A DNA stretch of 33,818 nucleotides from Pseudomonas psychrophila HA-4 (GTDB taxonomy: Bacteria; Pseudomonadota; Gammaproteobacteria; Pseudomonadales; Pseudomonadaceae): positions 1-33,818 of the forward strand of contig NZ_ALJC01000042.1 of NCBI RefSeq assembly GCF_000282975.1, written 5' to 3'. Of this stretch, positions 26,832-33,818 are shown one piece after another (position 1 is the stretch's first letter; every line of letters starts with the position of its first letter). Made by a program: the position numbers and the translations under genes. The notes beneath the pieces were generated by a model, which saw only the letters and a list, made by a program, of their open reading frames with translations, had not been told where the DNA came from and did no database searches.

Positions 26832-27395
26832 TTATTGCCTTTGGGCTAATAGATCCTGGCGAAGTTTTTCGGGCAACCCTTCGGGTGCGAGCCAGATGCC
26901 TAGATAGAGTTTGGCCAGTTCATGATTTTGGCTGTTGTAGATCACCGTGCCATTACGCTCAATGTTCAGACCGCGTTTTGGGTCGTAGTCCAGCGCGTAG
27001 CGATCACCGCGCTTAATATCGCCGAAGCTGCTTTGCAGTTTTTTGAGTGCGGCCTGTTGGCTGGCTAGAAAAGCCACAGAGTGTTGGCGTTTTAGAATGG
27101 TGGTGCAGGCGTCGGTGATATCGCTGTGGTCCAGATCTCGCAGGTAGAACAATTCCAGACGCAAGTCACGCTGTTCGTTGAAAGCCTGTTGTGGGGTGAT
27201 GTCGGGCTGGGTGAACAGTGCCGCCGCATAGATATCTGCCCACAAATACGTCAGCACAATCTGGCTTTTGCGCGGCATGACCTGTGAGCCGTCATTCCAT
27301 TGCACAGGAAAATTCGCTTGCTTGAACAGCGCCGCTTCATCGGCAAGGCTAGTGGCGCTGTACGCCAACAAAAGAACGATCAATATCTGGCGCAT
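26832..27395 (-). CDS. Secreted chalcone isomerase-like protein
   Basis: A 187-aa protein with a cleavable signal peptide (MRQILIVLLLAYSATSLA, cleavage before Asp19). The mature part fits the bacterial chalcone isomerase-like domain: a VWADIYAAALF-type strand (LTYLWADIYAAALF), LRLELFYLRDLDHSDITDA, GDRYALDYDPKRGLNIERNGTVIYNSQNHELAKLYLGIWLAPEGLPEKLRQDLL. The bacterial members have no flavonoid context and their role is unknown, with fatty-acid binding a possibility from the fold. It diverges from sthA. The family call is by pattern recall and fairly secure. Confidence 0.85.
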   Translation of the reverse strand: MRQILIVLLLAYSATSLADEAALFKQANFPVQWNDGSQVMPRKSQIVLTYLWADIYAAALFTQPDITPQQAFNEQRDLRLELFYLRDLDHSDITDACTTILKRQHSVAFLASQQAALKKLQSSFGDIKRGDRYALDYDPKRGLNIERNGTVIYNSQNHELAKLYLGIWLAPEGLPEKLRQDLLAQRQ

Positions 27396-27660
27396 GGTGG
27401 CGGGCTCTGATCGACAGGTGGTTAAAGGTTATGCCAATTTTGTGAATTGAGTGTGTGGGCTGTTACAAATCTGTGGGCGCTGCCGAGAGTGTCATGTAGT
27501 GAATGCAAAATTAGCCTACGACAAGACCAAGGGTTAATGTTCGCGGCGTTCAGGCTTCTATAGACTGTGCCCCACGTTTTGACCCTTCATGACGCTGGCC
27601 GCGACATGATTTAGCCGTAGGTGCCCAAAGCGGTGCCACGGCCTGTTCTGAGGAGTACGC

Positions 27661-29055
27661 ATGGCTGTCTACAACTACGATGTAGTGGTACTGGGCTCTG
27701 GCCCTGCAGGAGAAGGTGCGGCAATGAACGCCGCAAAAGCAGGGCGCAAGGTGGCAATGGTCGATAGCCGGCGTCTGGTCGGCGGCAACTGCACGCACTT
27801 GGGCACGATCCCGTCCAAAGCCTTGCGTCACTCGGTTCGCCAGATCATGCAGTTCAACACCAACCCGATGTTCCGGGCCATTGGTGAGCCGCGCTGGTTC
27901 TCGTTCCCGGACGTGCTCAAAAGCGCCGAAAAAGTCATTGCCAAGCAAGTGGCTTCGCGCACCGGTTACTACGCCCGCAACCGCATTGATTTGTTCTTCG
28001 GCACCGGCAGTTTCACCGACGAACAAACCATTGAGGTGGTATGCCCTAACGGCGTCGTTGAAACCCTGATGGCCAAGCAAATCATTATCGCCACCGGCTC
28101 GCGTCCTTATCGCCCTGCCGACATCGATTTCACGCATTCGCGGATTTACGATAGCGACACCATCCTGAGCCTGGGCCACACCCCACGTAAGTTGATTATT
28201 TACGGCGCGGGCGTGATTGGCTGTGAATATGCGTCGATCTTCAGCGGTCTGGGTGTGTTGGTAGAGTTGGTAGACAACCGCGAGCAGTTACTGAGCTTCC
28301 TCGACTCCGAAATCTCGCAGGCATTGAGCTACCACTTCAGCAACAACAACATCACCGTTCGTCACACTGAAGAGTACGAGCGCGTTGAAGGCGTTGAAAA
28401 CGGCGTGATCCTGCACCTCAAGTCTGGCAAGAAGATTAAGGCCGACGCCTTGCTCTGGTGCAACGGCCGTACCGGTAACACCGACCAGTTGGGGCTGGAA
28501 AACGTCGGCCTCAAAGCCAACGGCCGTGGTCAGGTGCATGTCGATGAAAACTACCGCACCGATGTACCGAACATTTATGCCGCTGGTGATGTGATCGGTT
28601 GGCCAAGCTTGGCCAGTGCCGCCCACGACCAGGGCCGTTCAGCTGCAGGTAGCATTGTCGACAACGGCAGTTGGCGTTTCGTGAATGACGTGCCGACCGG
28701 GATTTACACCATTCCGGAAATCAGCTCGATCGGTAAGAACGAGCAAGAACTGACTCAGGCCAAAGTGCCGTATGAAGTGGGCAAGGCGTTCTTCAAGAGC
28801 ATGGCGCGGGCACAGATTGCCGGCGAGCCTCAGGGCATGCTGAAAATCCTGTTCCACCGTGAAACCCTCGAAGTGCTGGGCGTTCACTGCTTCGGTTATC
28901 AGGCCTCAGAGATCGTGCACATTGGTCAGGCGATCATGAACCAGCCTGGCGAACTGAACACGTTGAAATACTTCGTGAACACCACGTTCAACTACCCGAC
29001 CATGGCCGAAGCCTATCGGGTAGCTGCTTACGATGGTCTAAACCGGCTTTTTTGA
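27661..29055 (+). CDS. sthA: Soluble pyridine nucleotide transhydrogenase (Si-specific)
   Basis: Cytoplasmic flavoprotein that moves hydride between NADPH and NAD+, mainly to reoxidise excess NADPH. At 464 aa it has the family length. FAD-binding [15 protein letters not shown] is at the N-terminus. The disulphide motif of related lipoamide dehydrogenases is reduced to one cysteine ([17 protein letters not shown], Cys44 with Thr49 in place of the second Cys), the hallmark of SthA. The second dinucleotide motif [20 protein letters not shown] follows, then the C-terminal dimerisation domain. GAGGAG precedes ATG 27661. A TATAGA -10-like element at 27559-27564 has no clear -35. Confidence 0.96.
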   Translation: MAVYNYDVVVLGSGPAGEGAAMNAAKAGRKVAMVDSRRLVGGNCTHLGTIPSKALRHSVRQIMQFNTNPMFRAIGEPRWFSFPDVLKSAEKVIAKQVASRTGYYARNRIDLFFGTGSFTDEQTIEVVCPNGVVETLMAKQIIIATGSRPYRPADIDFTHSRIYDSDTILSLGHTPRKLIIYGAGVIGCEYASIFSGLGVLVELVDNREQLLSFLDSEISQALSYHFSNNNITVRHTEEYERVEGVENGVILHLKSGKKIKADALLWCNGRTGNTDQLGLENVGLKANGRGQVHVDENYRTDVPNIYAAGDVIGWPSLASAAHDQGRSAAGSIVDNGSWRFVNDVPTGIYTIPEISSIGKNEQELTQAKVPYEVGKAFFKSMARAQIAGEPQGMLKILFHRETLEVLGVHCFGYQASEIVHIGQAIMNQPGELNTLKYFVNTTFNYPTMAEAYRVAAYDGLNRLF

Positions 29056-29059
29056 GCGG

Positions 29060-29090
29060 CTCCGGCCGGTGGCCTGAGCCGGCCGGGGAG
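29060..29090. terminator. GC-rich hairpin between convergent sthA and the phosphodiesterase
   Basis: CTCCGGCCGG (29060-29069) faces CCGGCCGGGGAG (29079-29090), pairing over at least GGCCGG/CCGGCC. No T tract follows on either strand, so termination is not assured. Confidence 0.45.
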
Positions 29091-29097
29091 ACCGATT

Positions 29098-29820
29098 TCA
29101 GCTATTCCCGAGGGTGGCAATGGCCAAACCGGGAAAGTCTGTAATCAGGCTGTCGACGCCGAAATCAGCGAGTCTGCGCATCAGCGCAGGTTCGTTGACT
29201 GTCCATACCGACACATGCAAACCCTGGCGCTGAGCTTTTTCCAGGCGTTCAGGCGTGCAGAGTGTCCAGTTCAACGCCAAAATCTCGCAACCATAACTCT
29301 GGGCGACCTTTAATGGGTCGAGCCATGCGTATTCGGCTACCAGTCCGCGGGACAGGTCTGGGGTTAATTCCTGCGCAGCCCTCAGCACTTCGCGCGAGCT
29401 GGAGGTGACGGTCACCTTGTCCGTCAGGCCGTGGCGCACAGCCATTTCGCGAATCGCCAGTACGGTCGTGGCGGCGCGAGTGCGCGATGCGCTTTTAACT
29501 TCAAGCTGCCAGTGTTCGAAATCGCACTGTTCAAACAGTTCTTCAAGGCGTGGGATTGGGCACGGATGCACCCAGCCCGGGCCGCCTTTGCGCGCATCAA
29601 AGGTCACCAGGTCATCTGCCATCTGTTCGATGACCTTGCCCCGGCGATCAGTGGTGCGCTTTAGCGTCGGGTCGTGAATCACCATCAGCTCGCCATCTTT
29701 GGACAAGTGCAGATCGAGTTCGCAGCGACGAACGCCATGTTTGAGGCATTGCTCAAAGCTTGTGAGGGTGTTTTCCGGTGCTTCGCCTTTGGCGCCGCGA
29801 TGGCCATAAATCAGGGTCAC
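29098..29820 (-). CDS. Glycerophosphodiester phosphodiesterase
   Basis: Hydrolyses glycerophosphodiesters to glycerol-3-phosphate and an alcohol. The 240-aa product is a GDPD TIM barrel without signal peptide, so it is the cytoplasmic UgpQ-like type. Catalytic and metal motifs: IYGHRGAKGEAPENTLTSF, CELDLHLSKDGELMVIHDPTLKRTT, and LEVKSAS. I chose GTG 29818-29820, since AAAGGAG lies five bases upstream; the in-frame ATG 29844 would place that ribosome site inside the coding sequence. It lies 51 bp after the PilZ gene on the same strand, so a two-gene transcript is possible. Confidence 0.92.
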   Translation of the reverse strand: MTLIYGHRGAKGEAPENTLTSFEQCLKHGVRRCELDLHLSKDGELMVIHDPTLKRTTDRRGKVIEQMADDLVTFDARKGGPGWVHPCPIPRLEELFEQCDFEHWQLEVKSASRTRAATTVLAIREMAVRHGLTDKVTVTSSSREVLRAAQELTPDLSRGLVAEYAWLDPLKVAQSYGCEILALNWTLCTPERLEKAQRQGLHVSVWTVNEPALMRRLADFGVDSLITDFPGLAIATLGNS

Positions 29821-29871
29821 AATTGCTCCTTTTTGCAGCTTCACTGCGTCTACAGAGGTGCCATTGACGGC

Positions 29872-30456
29872 TTATTCGGTCGTTGGTTCGTCCAATTCGC
29901 GGGCTAGGCGTCTTGCCTGAGCTTGTTTCTGCAAAATGTAACGGGCCAACAGTTGGCGTTGAGTCTCGGTCAGCGATTCAAACTCGGTAACAAATTGGTA
30001 GTGATCCTCTTGTGCCTGGCACTCGACGACGCGGGCGCGCAGCAGCAACCCAAGGGCTTGCGGCATCAGCACCAGCTTGACGGACAGATGGCTGCCGGGC
30101 GGGTAGGCGTGCGGGTGATGAAATTCGATACCGCCTTCAGACAGCTTGACCGGTTGCAGTTCACCAATTTTGCCCAGCACTGTTTGCGCCACGATCTGAC
30201 TGAGTAGATCGACGCGTTTGTTCAGGGTTTTCAGGTAGCTGGACAGCGTTCGGTCGCGCTCGCTGATCTGTCGCAACAGGTGCTGGGACTCAAATTCGCT
30301 GAGGTGCAGTTCACTGAGTAAATTGAACAGTGGCGATGCATCCTGCAACAGTTTGCCGCTCTCGGCCTCCAGGGGCGAAAGCGGGGTTATTTCCAGTGCG
30401 ATCACATCCTCGATACGGTAGTATTCGCGGCGATTTGCTTCATCTAATGTCGACAT
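29872..30456 (-). CDS. PilZ-domain protein
   Basis: A 194-aa cytoplasmic protein that I place in the PilZ family, which binds cyclic di-GMP. An RxxxR motif occurs at the N-terminus (RREYYR, Arg10 and Arg14) and the second part of the signature only about 90 residues later (VKLSEGGIEFHHPHAYPPGSHLSVKLVL), with a predicted helical segment between. The usual D/N of the D/NxSxxG motif is Lys here. The homologue PA2989 of P. aeruginosa is listed among its PilZ proteins. Located between the phosphodiesterase and divergent lolC. Its partner is unknown, and ligand binding is unproven given the altered motif. Confidence 0.82.
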   Translation of the reverse strand: MSTLDEANRREYYRIEDVIALEITPLSPLEAESGKLLQDASPLFNLLSELHLSEFESQHLLRQISERDRTLSSYLKTLNKRVDLLSQIVAQTVLGKIGELQPVKLSEGGIEFHHPHAYPPGSHLSVKLVLMPQALGLLLRARVVECQAQEDHYQFVTEFESLTETQRQLLARYILQKQAQARRLARELDEPTTE

Positions 30457-30550
30457 GGCGAACCCATGATGGCGGCTGTGGTCAGAGTGTAAAGCTGCTT
30501 ATCAGGCCCCGCCACAAGGACGCCTTCTTTTCCCTAGAACAAGCCCCGAC

Positions 30551-31801
30551 ATGTTCAGACCTCTCTTCGTATTTATTGGCACGCGTTATACCCGTGCAAA
30601 GCGCCGCAATCATTTTGTGTCGTTCATTTCTCTGACTTCAATGATCGGACTCGCCCTCGGCGTGGTTGTAATGATTGTTGTGCTCTCGGTAATGAACGGC
30701 TTCGATCATGAAATGCGCACCCGCGTGTTGGGCATGGTGCCCCACGCGACTATCGTCGGCGATCAGCCCATCAGTGACTGGCAAGGCTTGGCAACCAAGG
30801 TTCAGCAAAACCCGAAAGTAGAGGCCGTCGCGCCGTTTACTCAAATGCAGGGGCTGCTGACCCACGATGGCAATGTGCAGAAAGTGCTGCTCAATGCCAT
30901 TGATCCGGTGCAGGAACGCAAGGTTTCGATCATCGACCACTTCATGCTTGAGGGTCAGTTGGATTCGCTGACCCCCGGTAGCTTCGGCATCATTATTGGT
31001 GACAAGGCCGCCAAGGCGCTCGGCGTGGTGGTGGGTGACAAGCTGACATTTGTTGCGCCGGAAGTCACCGTGACCCCGGCCGGGATGTTCCCGCGCATGA
31101 AGCGTTTCACTGTGCAGGGCATCTTCCATGTCGGCGCAGGTGAAATCGACGGCTACCTAGGGCTGACCAACTTGCAGGATCTAGCGCGTTTGCAGCGCTG
31201 GAAGCCAGATCAGGTGCAAGGTTTGCGCCTCAAGTTTGACGACCTGTTCCAGGCCCCGCGCACCGCATGGGAAATCGCCCAGCAGTTGGGTGATGGCCAG
31301 TATTACGCCCGTGACTGGACCCGTACCCACGGCAACCTGTACCAAGCCATCCGCATGGAAAAAGCCATGATCGGCTTGCTGCTGTTGCTGATTGTTGCTG
31401 TGGCAGCGTTCAACATCATTTCCACGCTGGTGATGGTGGTCAATGATAAAAAAGGCGACATCGCGATCCTGCGCACCCTGGGCGCGACGCCGGGCACTAT
31501 TATGGCGATCTTTATGGTGCAGGGGACTGTCATCGGTGTCGTCGGGACCGCCATTGGCGCGGTGGTCGGGATATTGGCAGCGTTGAATGTCAGCGCTGCA
31601 ATCTCGGCCCTTGAGGGCCTGATCGGTCATAAGTTTCTCAACGCAGACGTGTACTTCATCGACTACCTGCCGTCGCAATTGCAGGCCCAGGATGTGTTGA
31701 TGGTGTGCGGCGCAGCGTTGGTTCTGAGTTTCCTTGCGACCTTGTACCCGGCTTGGCGTGCTGCGCGCACCCAGCCTGCGCAGGCGCTTCGTTATGAGTG
31801 A
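30551..31801 (+). CDS. lolC: Lipoprotein-releasing ABC transporter permease LolC
   Basis: Inner-membrane subunit of LolCDE, which extracts outer-membrane lipoproteins and hands them to the chaperone LolA. The 416-aa product has the MacB/FtsX-like layout: one N-terminal membrane helix (about 24-49, [24 protein letters not shown]), a large periplasmic domain, then three C-terminal helices (near 270-300, 315-345 and 375-400). A Pro/Arg-rich segment ([11 protein letters not shown]) sits where the LolA-binding hook is expected. No canonical ribosome site is visible before ATG 30551. The stop codon lies seven bases before lolD. Confidence 0.93.
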   Translation: MFRPLFVFIGTRYTRAKRRNHFVSFISLTSMIGLALGVVVMIVVLSVMNGFDHEMRTRVLGMVPHATIVGDQPISDWQGLATKVQQNPKVEAVAPFTQMQGLLTHDGNVQKVLLNAIDPVQERKVSIIDHFMLEGQLDSLTPGSFGIIIGDKAAKALGVVVGDKLTFVAPEVTVTPAGMFPRMKRFTVQGIFHVGAGEIDGYLGLTNLQDLARLQRWKPDQVQGLRLKFDDLFQAPRTAWEIAQQLGDGQYYARDWTRTHGNLYQAIRMEKAMIGLLLLLIVAVAAFNIISTLVMVVNDKKGDIAILRTLGATPGTIMAIFMVQGTVIGVVGTAIGAVVGILAALNVSAAISALEGLIGHKFLNADVYFIDYLPSQLQAQDVLMVCGAALVLSFLATLYPAWRAARTQPAQALRYE

Positions 31802-31808
31802 GTTGGGC

Positions 31809-32492
31809 ATGAAAGAACAATCAGTATTGAGTTGCCGCAACTTGGGCAAGTCCTACGAAGAAGGCCCGGAGTCGGTGGTGGTGTTGTCGGGCCTGCAATT
31901 GGAGCTGCGTCCGGGTGAACGCGTAGCGATTGTCGGGACCTCGGGCTCGGGCAAAAGTACGCTGCTCAACCTCCTGGGCGGCCTAGATACCCCGACCACC
32001 GGCAGCGTCTGGTTGGCGGGCGAAGAGTTATCGGCGCTGGGCGAAAAGGCCCGTGGCCTGCTGCGTAATCGCTCGCTGGGCTTTGTTTACCAGTTTCACC
32101 ACTTATTGCCTGAGTTCACTGCGCTTGAAAACGTGTGCATGCCGCTGCTGATTGGCAAAACCTCGATCCCTGAAGCGCGTGAGCGGGCGACGGCCTTGCT
32201 GACCCGCGTCGGCCTGGGCCATCGCCTTGAGCACAAGCCCGCCGAGTTGTCGGGTGGTGAGCGTCAGCGTGTGGCAATTGCCCGCGCACTGGTCAACAAC
32301 CCAGGGCTGGTGATGCTCGACGAGCCGACCGGCAATCTCGACTCGCACACCGCCCAAGGTATTCAGGACTTGATGTTAGAACTCAGCACTTCGATGCGCA
32401 CCGCGTTTCTGGTGGTGACTCACGACATGAACCTGGCCCGGCAGATGGATCGCGTGCTGCACCTTCAAGAAGGTCGCCTGACCGCGATTTGA
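31809..32492 (+). CDS. lolD: Lipoprotein-releasing system ATP-binding protein LolD
   Basis: Cytoplasmic ATPase of LolCDE. Motifs: Walker [12 protein letters not shown]-loop [22 protein letters not shown], signature [15 protein letters not shown], Walker [13 protein letters not shown] and the H-loop VVTHD. The [13 protein letters not shown] stretch is typical of LolD. I chose ATG 31809 (227 aa, [16 protein letters not shown]), the length I recall for Pseudomonas LolD; ATG 31794 is in frame, would overlap lolC by eight bases and is an acceptable alternative. Ribosome sites are weak for both, suggesting coupling to lolC. A terminator-like hairpin lies between it and lolE. Confidence 0.94.
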   Translation: MKEQSVLSCRNLGKSYEEGPESVVVLSGLQLELRPGERVAIVGTSGSGKSTLLNLLGGLDTPTTGSVWLAGEELSALGEKARGLLRNRSLGFVYQFHHLLPEFTALENVCMPLLIGKTSIPEARERATALLTRVGLGHRLEHKPAELSGGERQRVAIARALVNNPGLVMLDEPTGNLDSHTAQGIQDLMLELSTSMRTAFLVVTHDMNLARQMDRVLHLQEGRLTAI

Positions 32493-32500
32493 TCGGCCAA

Positions 32501-32540
32501 ACCCGGCGCCGTCTGACGGCGTCGGGTCTTTTATTTTTAT
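32501..32540 (+). terminator. Terminator-like hairpin between lolD and lolE
   Basis: ACCCGGCGCCG (32501-32511) pairs with CGGCGTCGGGT (32517-32527) with one G-U pair and a 5-base loop, followed by the T-rich TCTTTTATTTTTAT. Its position inside the operon suggests partial termination or mRNA end protection. Confidence 0.75.
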
Positions 32541-32553
32541 ACGGTGCCCGCGA

Positions 32554-33798
32554 ATGTTCAGACCGTTATCGATTTTCATCGGCACGCGCTATACCCGCGC
32601 CAAGCGCCGCAATCGTTTTGTTTCGTTTATCTCCATGACCTCGATGATCGGCCTCGCCCTGGGCGTGCTGGCTATGATCGTAGTGTTGTCGGTGATGAAC
32701 GGTTTCCAGCGTGAAATGAGTAACCGCATCCTCGGCATGGTGCCGCACGCGACCATCGTGGGCGTCAAGCCGATTGATGACTGGCGCCCGGTGGCCGAAG
32801 CCGCGATGAAAAATCCGGAAGTGACGGCCGCCGTGCCGTTTACCGAGATGGACGGCATGCTGTCCTACAAGGGCTCAATGCAGCCAATTCAGATCAGTGG
32901 TGTTGATCCAGCATTGGAAGGCCAAGTGTCGATCGTCACCCAGCACATCGTGCAGGGCAAACTTGAAGACCTCAAACCCGGCGAGTTCGGGGTTGTGCTC
33001 GGTGACATTACCGCGCGACGTTTTCGCTTGAGCGTGGGCGACAAGATTACCTTGATCGTGCCTGAAGCCAGCACCGCGCCGGGCGGCATTACTCCGCGTT
33101 TGCAGCGTTTGAACGTGGTTGGCATCTTCAAGGTCGGGGCCGAGTTGGATGGCTCGATGGGGCTGGTGCACATGGCGGATGCTGCGGCCATCCAGCATTG
33201 GCAGCCGAACCAGGTGCAAAGCGTGCGTCTGGCAGTCAAAGACCTGTACGCGGCGCCGCAAGTCTCGCAGCAAATCGCAGCGAACCTAGGGGCGGATTAC
33301 AAGCCTGACGACTGGACCCACACCCAGGGCAGTTTGTTCAGCGCCATGAAAATGGAAAAAACCATGATTGGCCTGTTGTTGCTGATGATCGTCGCCGTGG
33401 CGGCGTTTAACATCATCGCCACCTTGATCATGGTGGTGAACGACAAGGGCGCGGACATCGCGATCTTGCGCACCATCGGCGCAACACCGCGCCAGATCAT
33501 GGCGATTTTCATGGTGCAAGGTACCGTGATCGGCATTGTCGGTACGTTGATTGGCGGCGTGCTGGGGGTGATTGCGGCGTTGAATGTGAGTGAGTTGGTG
33601 GGCTGGATGGAGCGGGTATCCGGGCAGCACATATTCAGCTCGGACGTGTACTTCGTCAGCAACTTGCCGTCAGAGTTGCAAGGTGGCGACGTCGCATTGA
33701 TCTGCGGCGCGGGGTTTTTGTTGAGCTTTTTGGCGACGCTGTACCCGGCTTACCGCGCAGCCAAAATTGAGCCTGCGCACGCGTTGCGGTATTCCTGA
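32554..33798 (+). CDS. lolE: Lipoprotein-releasing ABC transporter permease LolE
   Basis: Second membrane subunit of LolCDE, 414 aa, thought to receive the lipoprotein. Layout as in LolC: a helix at about 24-49 ([24 protein letters not shown]), a periplasmic domain (about 50-265), and three C-terminal helices starting at [25 protein letters not shown]. It resembles lolC closely throughout, particularly in the first 75 residues. I call it LolE by operon order. The ribosome site before ATG 32554 is poor (GGTG at about 10 bases). The stop codon is 20 bp from the window end. Confidence 0.92.
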   Translation: MFRPLSIFIGTRYTRAKRRNRFVSFISMTSMIGLALGVLAMIVVLSVMNGFQREMSNRILGMVPHATIVGVKPIDDWRPVAEAAMKNPEVTAAVPFTEMDGMLSYKGSMQPIQISGVDPALEGQVSIVTQHIVQGKLEDLKPGEFGVVLGDITARRFRLSVGDKITLIVPEASTAPGGITPRLQRLNVVGIFKVGAELDGSMGLVHMADAAAIQHWQPNQVQSVRLAVKDLYAAPQVSQQIAANLGADYKPDDWTHTQGSLFSAMKMEKTMIGLLLLMIVAVAAFNIIATLIMVVNDKGADIAILRTIGATPRQIMAIFMVQGTVIGIVGTLIGGVLGVIAALNVSELVGWMERVSGQHIFSSDVYFVSNLPSELQGGDVALICGAGFLLSFLATLYPAYRAAKIEPAHALRYS

Positions 33799-33818
33799 TA
33801 GCTAAGTCAATTACACCC

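Overview
The window is a stretch of Pseudomonas core chromosome. Protein identities and gene order (slt, uup, usp, fadBA, topA, lexA-sulA, psrA, nagZ, MTA/MTI phosphorylase, mfd, gap, sthA, glpQ-type phosphodiesterase, PilZ protein, lolCDE) follow the block I remember in P. aeruginosa as roughly PA3020 down to PA2986. REP-type hairpins with the 'TAGGAGC...GCTCGCGA' look, and a SNF2 helicase beside mfd, suggest a member of the P. fluorescens/P. fragi side of the genus. This is inferred from recall; no database was searched.

Layout. 57-1985 (minus) is a soluble lytic transglycosylase, divergent from the ABC-F ATPase uup (2201-4117). A bidirectional terminator separates uup from a convergent universal stress protein (4251-4703). 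A small membrane-anchored protein of unknown function (4808-5245) is followed by a REP-like hairpin and a 413-bp regulatory region leading to the fatty-acid oxidation operon fadBA (5659-9009). Next come a DUF1653 gene, topA, a REP doublet, a DUF6586-like gene and a 77-aa conserved hypothetical. The SOS operon lexA-sulA (minus) and the fatty-acid regulator psrA (plus) diverge from a shared control region at about 14395-14655. nagZ and a methylthioinosine/methylthioadenosine phosphorylase follow. mfd and a SWIM/SNF2 helicase form a minus-strand pair, divergent from a long-form GAPDH gene. The right third holds an MFS carboxylate transporter, a chalcone isomerase-like secreted protein, the soluble transhydrogenase sthA, a glycerophosphodiester phosphodiesterase, a PilZ protein and the lipoprotein-release operon lolCDE.

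How the parts connect. PsrA, encoded at 14656-15363, is known in Pseudomonas to repress itself and fadBA. Both promoters in this window carry a pair of half-site couples with identical 27-bp spacing. LexA has two boxes over its own promoter and the operon also carries the division inhibitor sulA. Cell-wall recycling (slt, nagZ), purine salvage, transcription-coupled repair (mfd) and redox balance (gap, sthA) are represented.

I saw no phage, insertion sequence, CRISPR array, tRNA, rRNA or defence system. The most interesting items are regulatory or architectural: the matched PsrA double operators, a terminator-like hairpin between lolD and lolE, the long-form GAPDH with an unassigned N-terminal domain, a split PilZ motif, and start-site corrections for mfd, gap and the phosphodiesterase.
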